Below are positions 8,576 through 17,648 of a stretch of DNA of 64,000 nucleotides, piece after piece. Below the pieces are notes generated by a model, which ran no database searches, was not told the origin of the DNA, and saw only the letters and a list, made by a program, of their open reading frames with translations. This DNA is from Ignisphaera cupida. Its GTDB lineage: Archaea > Thermoproteota > Thermoprotei_A > Sulfolobales > Ignisphaeraceae. Where the stretch lies: assembly GCF_030186535.1 (NCBI RefSeq), contig NZ_JASNVW010000004.1, forward strand, positions 1 through 64,000. Reading direction: 5' to 3'. The position numbers and the translations under genes are program-made. How positions within the stretch are numbered: position 1 is the stretch's first letter; every line of letters starts with the position of its first letter.

Positions 8576-9538
8576 ATGAATAACATTTTGAAGGTTGTGG
8601 AGGATTACGTGAAGAAGCTTATTGATGTAGTTGCTAATTCTGTTGTTATTGTTTCATCTAATAAAGATGTTTGTAGTGATTCAAATGTTGATGATTTTGG
8701 TGAAGCAATGGCTACAGGATTTTATGTTGATAGAAATATTGTTGTTTCTGTTTATCATGTTCTCAAGAAGAATGTTGGTAATGGTGAAGATGTTTGTATC
8801 TTGACGTTTGATGGTGATTTTTCAAGGGCTTCTATACTCGCTGATGACTCTGAAAATGACATAGTTTTTTTGGCTACAAACAGAAGTGGTAAGCCATTAG
8901 CTTTAAAAAACAATCTAATTGATATAGGCTCTATAGTGTTTTCAGTAGGTTTTGCATATGGTTTACTGAGATACTTCATAACATATGGTATTGTGAGTGG
9001 GTTGGATGTTAAGACAGTTGTAGAGAATATGGAAATTGAGGGTTTGATGTTATTGAATATGCCTATAGCGCTAGGAATGAGTGGTGCACCAGTGGTTGAT
9101 ATTAATGGAAATGTTGTTGGAATGATCAATTCAAGATCAATTCTCTTCAACGAACTTTCTTTAGCTATTCCATCAACTAAGATAGTAAGGGATTTAATTA
9201 TGCTTAAAAGAATTGGTAAAATAGTTAATGCTAAACTTGGATTAAAGTTGCTGCAGTCCCCAAAGACATTAAAAAAAGCAGGATTAGAAAATGGGCTAAT
9301 TGTTATTGATATTCAAAATAGAGAAATTAGTAATGTTTGTAAGATAGATGTTGGCGATGTCTTAATAGAAATTAATGGAGTTAAAATCAATTCTTTGGAA
9401 GATCTTCGTAACATAATAACTAATTCTATAATTAATAACCTTGTTATTCATTTGCTATTCAAATCTGTGAAAAACAATGCTATAAAACATTGCAGTATTG
9501 AACCAACGTCTTTCATAAAACAAAACAATATTTTGTAG
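8576..9538 (+). CDS. Divergent HtrA-like serine protease with PDZ domain
   Basis: Second trypsin-fold protease of the island, 320 residues. The triad appears intact: His61 (SVYHVL), Asp95 (ENDIVFLA) and Ser169 (GMSGAPV). The usual GNSGGP around the serine is changed to GMSGAP. A PDZ-like domain follows (about residues 222-300, with VCKIDVGDVLIEINGVK). No signal peptide is visible. It is clearly more diverged than the protease at 6018-6968 and is not a recent duplicate. The start ATG follows GAGGT closely (AATGAGGTATG), so the exact start is uncertain by a few codons. Confidence 0.85.
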   Translation: MNNILKVVEDYVKKLIDVVANSVVIVSSNKDVCSDSNVDDFGEAMATGFYVDRNIVVSVYHVLKKNVGNGEDVCILTFDGDFSRASILADDSENDIVFLATNRSGKPLALKNNLIDIGSIVFSVGFAYGLLRYFITYGIVSGLDVKTVVENMEIEGLMLLNMPIALGMSGAPVVDINGNVVGMINSRSILFNELSLAIPSTKIVRDLIMLKRIGKIVNAKLGLKLLQSPKTLKKAGLENGLIVIDIQNREISNVCKIDVGDVLIEINGVKINSLEDLRNIITNSIINNLVIHLLFKSVKNNAIKHCSIEPTSFIKQNNIL

Positions 9539-9548
9539 CTATGATATT

Positions 9549-10217
9549 TCATGAAACTTCTTTTATTAATGGTTTTCCTCCACGTTCTCTCTCAACTTCG
9601 GATCTACTTTTTGTTTCCTTAATATTAAAGACAATTTCTGTTTCCTGAGGTACTAAGATTGATTTCTCCTCGTATATGTATTTTCCTTCACCAAGATCCT
9701 TATATACATAGATAATGTATTTTCCTTCTGGCACATCAACCTCTGCAAAGCCATTTTCATTTGTTTTTGCAGATGCTACAACTCTTCCCTCTGACTCTAC
9801 GCCAACAGAAGCATTTTCAAGGTTTTTACCATTGAAAATAGATTTTATTCTAAGCTTATAATACCTTAGTTCCTTTACACATGGATTCATGCCTCTAGAT
9901 GTAAAGAATGTGTTTGTTTTTTGAGCAAGCTCCTCTATTCTTTTTTTGCTTTCAGGATCAATGCTTTTATCAAACAATATTGTTTTGTAGACCTTGGAAA
10001 AAGAATCGCAAAAATCAATATATTTTTCATTATCAAAGTGAGAGGTAAGGGAAATAAGCTTATCTCTAACACCCTCTAGATATCGAAAAACATCAGAACT
10101 AAATTTAATTATATACACATTGAATACCTTTGTTAAAAACTCGTGAACTTCGTCTGAAAAACTCTTCTTTATCTCAACTTCAACTTTTTTGTATGTTTTC
10201 CAATCCTCAGTCATCAT
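9549..10217 (-). CDS. Hypothetical protein with C-terminal Ig-like/carboxypeptidase-regulatory-like domain
   Basis: Function not recognised. ATG 10217 is chosen because GGTGA (complement of 10226-10230) lies eight bases upstream; the product is 222 residues. The first ~120 residues are charged and probably helical. Residues ~125-200 form a beta-sandwich pattern (RIKSIFNGKNLENASVGV, TNENGFAEVDVPEGKYIIYVY) like carboxypeptidase-regulatory-like or SpaA-type domains, which often mediate binding. No signal peptide is seen. It converges on the second protease gene with 10 bases between them. Confidence 0.65.
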   Translation of the reverse strand: MMTEDWKTYKKVEVEIKKSFSDEVHEFLTKVFNVYIIKFSSDVFRYLEGVRDKLISLTSHFDNEKYIDFCDSFSKVYKTILFDKSIDPESKKRIEELAQKTNTFFTSRGMNPCVKELRYYKLRIKSIFNGKNLENASVGVESEGRVVASAKTNENGFAEVDVPEGKYIIYVYKDLGEGKYIYEEKSILVPQETEIVFNIKETKSRSEVERERGGKPLIKEVS

Positions 10218-10505
10218 CAAACATTTCACCAAATCAACACACTTTCAGTATTAGATATTACCAGCATAAGGATTATAAAAATTTTATGAATAACTTAAGA
10301 TAATTTAAAAGCTAGCATTTTTCAGTCAAAGTCTTGCTGTTCGTAACTAAAGAACATTATGAAAAATACCTGAGTTTTATTAATATATCCCTAGTTAAAA
10401 AAGCTTATAATTGTGTTCTTAACATTACAATATTGTTTATTTAGTGTTTGGATGAGTTGAGGAATCTTTGTATAAACAATTGCATTTTAATGTTGGTGTA
10501 TATCT

Positions 10506-11213
10506 ATGAAATCAGATACAACAATTTTAGTTGTAAGTGCCTCTCCAAGAAGGTATGGAAATGCAAGACTTGTTGCTGAAGGTGTTAGGAGAATTGCTAT
10601 AGAGATTGAAAATGTAGAAGCTATTAAGATAGATGTTTATGACTATGATATAAAACCTTGTAAGGGATGTGTTTCAGATGATGTTAAATTATGTAAACTT
10701 CCATGTGTTATTGAGGATGATATGAGGAAGCTGTATAACCTTGTTGAGGAATCTGATGGAATAATTTTCATTACACCTGTTTACTGGTATAATGTTCCAG
10801 GGCCATTGAAAAACTTCATTGATAGGTTAACAGTATTTGAGAATGCTATTTTCATTGAAGGTAGAAGTAGGTTAGAGGGAAAAGTAGCAGGCTTCATAGC
10901 CATAGGAAACGATACAGGAGCCTTAGCTGTAATACAGAATTTAATGGCTATACTAAATAGCATGGGTGTAGCAATACCCCCATGGGCACTTGCATATCAC
11001 GAATCAGAAGATGATCCCACAGAAAACAAAAGTTTCATTCTCGATGTAGCCAATGTAGTTCGAGGAGTAGTATTACTGATCAAGGCATTAAAAGGATCAG
11101 AAAAAGTTACATATTGGTATAGAACTGATGAAGAATATCAGAAAAAAGTACTGAACATATTCAAGAACGTGTCAGAAGAATTCAAAAAGCTAAAACAACA
11201 CACAAACACTTAA
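10506..11213 (+). CDS. NAD(P)H-dependent FMN reductase / iron-sulfur flavoprotein-like
   Basis: Flavodoxin-fold protein of 235 residues. Residues 9-17 (VSASPRRYGN) form the FMN phosphate-binding loop, CKGCVSDDVKLCKLPC (about 55-70) is a cysteine cluster that could hold an Fe-S centre as in iron-sulfur flavoproteins, and ITPVYWYNVPGPLKNFIDRL is the conserved NADPH-dependent reductase motif. It is probably a cytosolic electron-transfer or reductase enzyme; the substrate cannot be told. The gene is monocistronic, followed by tRNA-Gly. Confidence 0.85.
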   Translation: MKSDTTILVVSASPRRYGNARLVAEGVRRIAIEIENVEAIKIDVYDYDIKPCKGCVSDDVKLCKLPCVIEDDMRKLYNLVEESDGIIFITPVYWYNVPGPLKNFIDRLTVFENAIFIEGRSRLEGKVAGFIAIGNDTGALAVIQNLMAILNSMGVAIPPWALAYHESEDDPTENKSFILDVANVVRGVVLLIKALKGSEKVTYWYRTDEEYQKKVLNIFKNVSEEFKKLKQHTNT

Positions 11214-11248
11214 AAATCCAAACAAAACTACTACACTCAGAAACAAAG

Positions 11249-11324
11249 GCGGCGGTCGTCTAGCCTGGTCTAGGACGCCGGCCTTCCAAGCCGGAGATCC
11301 CGGGTTCAAATCCCGGCCGCCGCA
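11249..11324 (+). tRNA. tRNA-Gly (anticodon TCC)
   Basis: All four arms can be folded. The acceptor is 11249-11255 with 11317-11323 (seven G-C pairs). The anticodon stem is 11278-11282 with 11290-11294, with loop CTTCCAA and anticodon TCC at 11285-11287. The T arm is CCGGG/CCCGG around TTCAAAT. Position 11324 is discriminator A. No intron is present and the CCA end is not encoded. Confidence 0.98.
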
Positions 11325-11464
11325 TCAAACAATTGAGGTTTTTAATCATTTATTCTTAAAATGATTTACACGTGTTATACATAAACAAATTTGAATTAAA
11401 ACCAATTGAATAAAGTATCTAAACAAAACATTATAAAAAAGCTATTCCTTAATGTATTAGGAAG

Positions 11465-11845
11465 GAAACAAGGAATAAGGTGTCTGACCTCCTCCCTACC
11501 TTAAATGGCGAGGGTTCCCCCAGGGTGGTTCATGGGTTTGTGGTTTACCACCTTCATCTTCATCGCTTCGTAGCTGGTAGGAGTTACCTACACTGCTCCA
11601 TTCGTCCAGCGGTAGACCATAGGCGGAGCCTTCGGTCCATTACCTATCCCTCACCATGGAGAGCCTCCATCCATGGTTCTTTGGGGACTCGGGGATATGT
11701 AGAGCCCTTATTGGGTATCCCCTTATGGGGACACGTTTTATTCTACAATACTTTAAAGTATTTAGAATTTAAAAAGCTTTACCCCACCCCTGGAAGGGGG
11801 CGAGGCTTGCCGTTCTTTTGTCATGTAGAATGTGAAAACTACCAT
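11465..11845 (-). mobile_element. GC-rich structured element, probably a degenerate IS200/IS605 (tnpB 3' end) relic
   Basis: This block is far richer in G+C than its surroundings and full of hairpins: 11781-11805 (ACCCCACCCC/GGGGGCGAGG), CCCCTTATGGGG near 11720, ACCATGGA/TCCATGGT near 11653-11677, and GGTAG/CTACC near 11576. On the minus strand a reading frame ends EAMKMKVVNHKPMNHPGG then TLAI and a stop, followed by GGTAGGGAGGAGGTCAGACA. This resembles the tail and right end of archaeal TnpB elements, but stops interrupt the frame upstream and no RuvC motif is present. A 123-residue plus-strand frame (11480-11851) is a by-product of the composition. A stand-alone structured RNA is the alternative. 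Confidence 0.45.
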
Positions 11846-11973
11846 GATTGATCCTTAATTAGAATGATTAGGATTAGCATTGAAGGAATTATCGATAATA
11901 TAGAATATTACTGAATGGCATAATAGCATATAAAGTTTTAAATTAAATAAAAATAATTTTTAATTGTGAAGCC

Positions 11974-12660
11974 ATGGACTCAAAGTTACAAACAGTGTTC
12001 ATATCAGTAAAGTCTTCTACCAATAGCTTCTTTGCTGAAGTAAGTAAAAGAATAGATAATAGAATAATTCTTTATGTCTATAAGTATCCCAAGGATTCTC
12101 TGTATTATGTTATAGCGTATATATCTGAGCCATTAAGTACTAATCTAATACTAGAGATTGCAAGGAATTATCGAAATAATATTCTTAAGATGCACAAATA
12201 TACATATTTTCAAGAAACATATTTAACAATAATTAAGCAGCGATGTGAATTTTATGAACTTCTGGAAGACTACAATGTTGCTACTTTTGTGCCATATACT
12301 ATTTATAAAGGTCAAAGAATATACTGTGTATGTGGAATTGCAAAAGATATTGATAGATACGTTGAAAATATGATAGCTAAGTATGGAAGGAAAAACATCA
12401 GCATTAGAAATGTTGATCCACATGTTTGTGTTGAATATCAGTTAAAAAATATTATAGATTCTTATATTTTTACAATGTTGACAGAGAAAGAAAAGCGGCT
12501 TCTTATGATGGCCTTTAAACAGGGCTACATATCTTCCAGGAGAAAGATTAACTTAGAAAGCCTAGCTGAATCACTTGACATAGCTAAGCCCACAGCGAGT
12601 TTAATGCTTCGTAAAGCTATTGAAAAAATACTTAAAAGGTTGATTGAATCAAGGCTTTAA
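11974..12660 (+). CDS. Bat-type HTH transcriptional regulator
   Basis: Probable DNA-binding regulator, 228 residues. The C-terminal ~55 residues (LTEKEKRLLMMAFKQGYI, then LESLAESLDIAKPTASLML) match the bacterio-opsin activator (HTH_10) helix-turn-helix. The N-terminal ~160 residues are a putative sensor region with no recognised family. It lies next to, and points toward, the sugar transport cluster on the opposite strand, so it could regulate that cluster; this is an inference from position. Confidence 0.82.
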   Translation: MDSKLQTVFISVKSSTNSFFAEVSKRIDNRIILYVYKYPKDSLYYVIAYISEPLSTNLILEIARNYRNNILKMHKYTYFQETYLTIIKQRCEFYELLEDYNVATFVPYTIYKGQRIYCVCGIAKDIDRYVENMIAKYGRKNISIRNVDPHVCVEYQLKNIIDSYIFTMLTEKEKRLLMMAFKQGYISSRRKINLESLAESLDIAKPTASLMLRKAIEKILKRLIESRL

Positions 12661-13097
12661 CATATTAAATAGCTTATATTTCTTGTTATTAGTTGTGAAT
12701 TATTTTAATGCATTTTATTTACTTATTTTCATTTACTATATAAGCGCATTCAAGGCTATATCATTAACTTTGAATATGAAAGGCAAGAATAAATGTTGTT
12801 GACAATCAGAAATTAACAAGGTGATATAATACTATTCATATCAAAGATATACAAAAATTTATTCTTATTGAATTATGATTATGTTATCGGTTTATAAAAT
12901 ACTTCATTTTTTGTAAGCAATTTCTTTAATGCATTAATCATATGATTTATGTTCTCTTCTAGTTAATGTTCTCTTGTATGTGCCTTGGAAATCACATAAA
13001 TCTTGCATTAAATATGTTCATGTAACTTAAAGTCCTGCATTTATTCGTAGACATGGAATAATATCATAATTAAAAATATGATGTGATATCATTTATT
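12661..13097. other. Intergenic region without a recognised gene
   Basis: 437 bases, very A/T-rich, between two convergent genes. No open frame with a plausible start, no tRNA and no canonical C/D box set was found. A short near-repeat (TTATGTTCTCTT and TTAATGTTCTCTT) occurs near 12950-12975. The segment may contain degraded sequence. Confidence 0.5.
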
Positions 13098-14129
13098 TTA
13101 TTTAGCGAATCTAGCACCTCTGGTTAATGTCGAGGCAGCGGCTATTAGTATAATACCTGTTATTATTTGTTGAATAGAATATTGTGTAAACCCTATTAAT
13201 AGAAGAATATCTATTAGTAGTGTTAATGTAAGAGCTCCTAGAAATGCACCAAAGGGATTTCCTATACCACCAGATAAAGCTATGCCGCCTAATACACATG
13301 AAGCTATTGCGTTTAATTCATATCCATAAGCAGTCCAAGGATCAATAGCTAAAGCTCCATGACCTATGTGTATAATTCCTCCTATACCATATAAAAGCCC
13401 TGCAATAGCAAATCCAATGAATTTTACTATATCCGCGTTAACACCTGCTATTCTAACAGCCTCTTCATTTCCACCAATAGCATACAAGTATCTGCCAAAA
13501 GTAGTGAATTTAAGTAATAGGAATATTGATACAACAATGAGAACAACTATTATGGTACCTATTGGTACAACACCTATTGGCATAGCTAGAGTTGCATAGG
13601 GTATTAACCCATATAGCAATTTTCCTGCAATAAGCCATACCACAACAGCTCGCCAAATTATCATACTTGCTAAAGTTCCTACAAAAGATAATATTTTTAA
13701 TTTTGCTACCATAAATCCATTAATCATTCCTATAAGCAGGCCTATAAGAATACCTACCAATATAGCTAATGGAAAATTACCATATGTCAGATATGTCAAG
13801 GCAGAAAGAACTGCAGATGCTGCAGTTGCTGATCCTGCAGAAAGATCAATACTACCCATTAAAATAACTATCATCTCTCCCGTGGCTATCAATCCTAAAG
13901 GAGCTACAAACTGTAATATTAGTTTTTGATTAGATGCTGATAAGAAATAGTGAGGCGCTAAAATGGACCCTGCAAAATAAAGCATTATTACAACAGCTAA
14001 AGGTCTAAAGGCTTCAGATAACATAATCCTTGATAAGAATTGATATAATGCTGTACCCTCTATGCCTAACCTCTTCACTAAACTCATATTTATTTTTATT
14101 TCTCTTTTACTCCTAATACTGAGACCCAT
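13098..14129 (-). CDS. CUT2-family sugar ABC transporter permease (RbsC/XylH-like)
   Basis: Membrane channel of a ribose/xylose-type ABC importer, 343 residues with about nine or ten hydrophobic segments. Conserved family pieces include ILMGSIDLSAGSATAASAV, NGFMVAKLKILSFVGTLA and IASCVLGGIALSGGIGNP. It is third in the order binding protein, ATPase, permease, all on the minus strand. ATG 14087 (MSLVKRLG) is a possible alternative start. A single permease gene is present, so a homodimer is expected. Confidence 0.93.
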   Translation of the reverse strand: MGLSIRSKREIKINMSLVKRLGIEGTALYQFLSRIMLSEAFRPLAVVIMLYFAGSILAPHYFLSASNQKLILQFVAPLGLIATGEMIVILMGSIDLSAGSATAASAVLSALTYLTYGNFPLAILVGILIGLLIGMINGFMVAKLKILSFVGTLASMIIWRAVVVWLIAGKLLYGLIPYATLAMPIGVVPIGTIIVVLIVVSIFLLLKFTTFGRYLYAIGGNEEAVRIAGVNADIVKFIGFAIAGLLYGIGGIIHIGHGALAIDPWTAYGYELNAIASCVLGGIALSGGIGNPFGAFLGALTLTLLIDILLLIGFTQYSIQQIITGIILIAAASTLTRGARFAK

Positions 14130-14171
14130 TTAACTCACCCATATTACCAAATGCAAAAATTAGGGTTAAAA

Positions 14172-15725
14172 TTATAATGCATATTTTACTAAGGTTTCTC
14201 TATCTATATCTGCTCTTTCAAGTATTGCTTTTATTTTCCCATCTTTCATAACAGCAATTCTATCAGCAATTCCTAATGCTTCATCAGGGTCGCTTGTCAA
14301 CCATAGTACGGTAATATCTTCACTTATTACCATATCACGAGTCAGTTTTCTTATTTCTCTCTTTGCATATATGTCTAGTCCAACTGTAGGTTCATCTAAT
14401 ATTATTATCTTTGGTTTAGAAAGCAAGGCTCTACCAACTAATGACTTTTGTTGATTTCCTCCACTAAGTTTGGTTATTAAAGCATTTAAGGAGGGTGTTA
14501 TGATATTTAATTTATTTACAATGGTTTTTACAGCTGTGATTTCCTTCGTATTATCAATAAAGATTCCTTTACTAAATTGTTCAAGTGATGATATTGTAAT
14601 ATTCTGTGAAACTGTAAGATTATGTATTAATCCTTCATTACGCCTATCTTCCGGAATATAAAAAATGCCAAGACTTTTTGCATGATTAGGTGATTTTATT
14701 TTTACTTCCCTCCCCATTATGAGGATTTTACCGCTTTTAATCTTAGTTAGACCTATTAATGTTTTTCCAAGTTCTGTCTTTCCAGAACCCATTAAACCAA
14801 AAATTGCTGTAATTTCTCCTTTGTATATATTAAGATTAATATTGGCTAGCGGTACCTCTACTGGTGATTTGGGAATAGTTGATAAATTTTCTATTCTTAG
14901 GATTTCCTCCTTAGTCCTACTAACTTTTGTTTCATGTACGTCTTTAACATAGTAAAACTCTTTTGGATCAATGCCTAATATAGCTTCAATTATATCATAT
15001 TCACTTATTTCACCTTTATCTTTTTCAAATGTTTTAATCTTTAATCCATTTCGTAGAACCGTTATTCTATCACATATACTCAAAGCCTCTTTAACTCTAT
15101 GTGTTACGAAAATTATTCCTATACCTTTCTCCTTTAGCTGTTCTAGAATATTAAATAACTTTTTAACATCTTCAGGAGATAGAGGACTTGTTGCCTCATC
15201 CAGTAAAATGATTTTAGCATCAACACTTAGAGCAGCTGCTATTTGAACTAACATTTTTTCTGCTGCTCTAATATCTTTAACCTTTGCCTCAGGATCAATG
15301 CTTACATCAAGCATGTGAAATATTTTTTCAACTCTGTCCTTAACTTCACTATAATTAAATCTAGAAAAGCTTTTTTCATTCCATTTAAATCCTAAAAGAG
15401 CTATATTTTCCATCACAGTTAGGTGAGGTACTACTATAAGTTCTTGTGATACTAATACAATTCCATGTTTTCTTGCATCTGTAGGGGAATTAAAGTTTAC
15501 CTCTTTATTATATACATATATTTTTCCTTCATCAGGTTTTAATGCTCCATATAAAATTTTGAGAAGCGTTGTTTTTCCAGCACCATTCTGACCTAGTAAT
15601 CCATGAATTTCACCAGCTCTCAGATCAATAGATACTCTATTTAATGCTACGACACCCGGAAAAATTTTTGTAATGTTATGTACCTTAAGTATGATATTAT
15701 TGTTTTCCTTGCTAGTATGTGTCAC
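14172..15725 (-). CDS. CUT2-family sugar ABC transporter ATPase with two ABC domains (RbsA/XylG-like)
   Basis: Energises sugar uptake with the flanking permease and binding protein. It has 517 residues with two ABC modules: Walker A GQNGAGKTTL (about 52-61), Walker B IILLDEATSPLS, second Walker A GLMGSGKTEL, signature LSGGNQQK and Walker B IILDEPTVGLD. The first module has IRAAEKMLVQIAAAL where a canonical LSGGQ would be, which is normal for this subfamily. It lies 42 bases upstream of the permease gene. Confidence 0.95.
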   Translation of the reverse strand: MTHTSKENNNIILKVHNITKIFPGVVALNRVSIDLRAGEIHGLLGQNGAGKTTLLKILYGALKPDEGKIYVYNKEVNFNSPTDARKHGIVLVSQELIVVPHLTVMENIALLGFKWNEKSFSRFNYSEVKDRVEKIFHMLDVSIDPEAKVKDIRAAEKMLVQIAAALSVDAKIILLDEATSPLSPEDVKKLFNILEQLKEKGIGIIFVTHRVKEALSICDRITVLRNGLKIKTFEKDKGEISEYDIIEAILGIDPKEFYYVKDVHETKVSRTKEEILRIENLSTIPKSPVEVPLANINLNIYKGEITAIFGLMGSGKTELGKTLIGLTKIKSGKILIMGREVKIKSPNHAKSLGIFYIPEDRRNEGLIHNLTVSQNITISSLEQFSKGIFIDNTKEITAVKTIVNKLNIITPSLNALITKLSGGNQQKSLVGRALLSKPKIIILDEPTVGLDIYAKREIRKLTRDMVISEDITVLWLTSDPDEALGIADRIAVMKDGKIKAILERADIDRETLVKYAL

Positions 15726-15801
15726 ACTATCACCAAAGGATTTACGCTTAACAATTATAAAGTTAAAAAAGAAAAAATAGATGTAATTGAAAATCTATAA
15801 T

Positions 15802-16932
15802 TTAACAATTCTTTGGATTAAGTGCTGGTGCATATATTCTTGGATTTTCTTTAGTCATTCGACCTACTAAGTCTATTATTAGTGTTGGATCTAAAATTAT
15901 ATGATCAACAAAATCTTTAACCCATGTAGCATTACATGGTAAGACTATATACGTTGGCGTGTGTATTACTGCGCCTCTAGGTGGTGTAATCTTCCCCTTC
16001 CATATGTAATATGCTGCCCATACACCCCAGTATCCCTCTAAGTGAGGAGTTTGTGTTATACTCCATGCAACATCACCAGATCTTATCATTTCTAAGAAGC
16101 TTTCAGGCTGCGCATCAAAACTTAGTACAAGAACCTCGGTTTTAGGATTAATACCTGCAGCTTTGAGTGCTTCAACAGAGGCTATTGATATTAAATTATT
16201 CACAGTGATAATGGCCGTCATCTGTCTACCCCACTTTGTAACAGCTGCTTCAGCACCTCTTCTGCACTCCTCAATTTTTCCAGAGTCAACCTCAATAGTA
16301 TCTAGAATCTGTACCTCTCCTTTCTTAATTAGCGGGTCTAAAACCATCATATAACCTTCGTATCTGTAATCTGTTACAGGGATACCTGGTAGAGCTTTGA
16401 TTATAACGAATTTATATGGCTTTGGAACTCCTTTCTGTTCTAGGTATGCTAGAAATCTTCTTAGCATCTCAGCAGCAGCAGCTCTATTGTCTGTACCAAG
16501 TGCTAGATCTCTGCAATCTGGATCAGGTAGTTGTCTATCAACATCAATAACTATTATCCCTTCTCTTCTAAGCTCTTTAAGCTTCTCAATAACGCCAACA
16601 CCTCTAGCACCTATAACAATTGCATGAGGCCTCAAAGCCTTGGCTTGATCAAGTTGTCTTATTTGCTCATCTAATGTTGTAGCATCAAATCTTTGAAATT
16701 CAATTTCAATACCTTCTTTACTCTTTAAGTCTTGAACGCCTTTTTCAACACCTGCAGCTAATAAGTCCCACCATGGGTTTCCAGGCTCTGGATCATAGAA
16801 GAATATTTTAAATGTTTGTTTAGTTGGTCTAGTATATTGATATGCAAGATAACCTCCAACAGCAGCGATAGCAACTATAACAACTACTAAAATTAATAAG
16901 GTTGTTTTAGCAATACCTTTCTTAATTAACAT
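15802..16932 (-). CDS. Sugar-binding protein of the CUT2 ABC transporter (RbsB-like)
   Basis: Extracellular solute receptor. ATG 16932 is preferred because GGGGT lies seven bases upstream; it gives 376 residues. An N-terminal hydrophobic segment (LLILVVVIVAIAAVGGYLAY, about residues 12-31) anchors it in the membrane. The periplasmic-binding fold follows, with FFYDPEPGNPWWDLLAAGVEKG and EQIRQLDQAKALRPHAIVI, typical of ribose-binding-like proteins. It heads the transporter operon and diverges from the cupin phosphoglucose isomerase gene, from which it is separated by about 125 bases. The ligand is unknown; ribose, xylose or a related sugar is plausible. Confidence 0.92.
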   Translation of the reverse strand: MLIKKGIAKTTLLILVVVIVAIAAVGGYLAYQYTRPTKQTFKIFFYDPEPGNPWWDLLAAGVEKGVQDLKSKEGIEIEFQRFDATTLDEQIRQLDQAKALRPHAIVIGARGVGVIEKLKELRREGIIVIDVDRQLPDPDCRDLALGTDNRAAAAEMLRRFLAYLEQKGVPKPYKFVIIKALPGIPVTDYRYEGYMMVLDPLIKKGEVQILDTIEVDSGKIEECRRGAEAAVTKWGRQMTAIITVNNLISIASVEALKAAGINPKTEVLVLSFDAQPESFLEMIRSGDVAWSITQTPHLEGYWGVWAAYYIWKGKITPPRGAVIHTPTYIVLPCNATWVKDFVDHIILDPTLIIDLVGRMTKENPRIYAPALNPKNC

Positions 16933-17057
16933 CTTAATACCCCATGGGATAAAGAATTGTGAAAACATGCTTATAAAGACTAAATAAAAACGATTTTATT
17001 TTTATAGCATTTATAATTCGTGTAATCATAAATATTATATTGATTTGGTGTCATTAC

Positions 17058-17648
17058 ATGAATAAGAATGAATTTATATCAATAAAATTTGATTTAGTTA
17101 ATGGATTAATCCAATGGTATACTAGAAAATATCACATTAAATTAAGTGAATTAAGAGACTATGCGTATGATTCAAATGAAGTTGATAAGCTCATTATGGA
17201 AAAAGGTGATTATGTTATTTATGAAGTTTATGAGATAGAAAGACCTGTTGTTGAAGGTGAAATGATTTTTGGTGTAACCAGGATATTTCCTGGAGTTATA
17301 GGACAGGAATACAACTTTACGAGAGGACATTATCATGTAAATAAAATGGCTGGTGAAATATATGTAGGTATTAAGGGATGTGGATTAATGTTGTTACAAG
17401 ATTTGCAAGGCAATTTCTTTACTGAGGTGCTTGAAAGAGGTTCTCTAATTTATATACCTGGAAAGTATGCTCATAGAGTTGTTAATACATGTGATGAAGA
17501 CCTAGTATTTTTATTTGCATATCCAGCTATTGCAGGTCATGATTATGAATTGATAAAGAAATGTGGATTTAAGAAAGTAGTGCTAAATATTGAAGGGAAA
17601 CCTACTATTATTGATAATCCCAAGTACAATAAATGTAAACAATCATAA
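17058..17648 (+). CDS. Cupin-type glucose-6-phosphate isomerase
   Basis: Archaeal metal-dependent phosphoglucose isomerase interconverting glucose-6-phosphate and fructose-6-phosphate. ATG 17058 is preferred over the in-frame TTG 17040 because GGTG (17047-17050) is seven bases upstream; this gives 196 residues. The cupin motifs are visible: TRGHYHVNKMAGEIYVGIKG with metal-binding His, His and Glu, and YIPGKYAHRVVNT with the last His. It is divergent from the sugar-binding protein gene and abuts the kinase gene tail to tail. Confidence 0.93.
   Translation: MNKNEFISIKFDLVNGLIQWYTRKYHIKLSELRDYAYDSNEVDKLIMEKGDYVIYEVYEIERPVVEGEMIFGVTRIFPGVIGQEYNFTRGHYHVNKMAGEIYVGIKGCGLMLLQDLQGNFFTEVLERGSLIYIPGKYAHRVVNTCDEDLVFLFAYPAIAGHDYELIKKCGFKKVVLNIEGKPTIIDNPKYNKCKQS

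Noticed and set aside
11480-11851. 123-residue open frame on the plus strand
   Set aside because: It lies in the GC-rich hairpin element, has no family resemblance and is best explained by composition and the opposite-strand relic.
14470-15246. Several plus-strand frames inside the ABC ATPase gene
   Set aside because: Antisense shadows of a gene with intact Walker and signature motifs.
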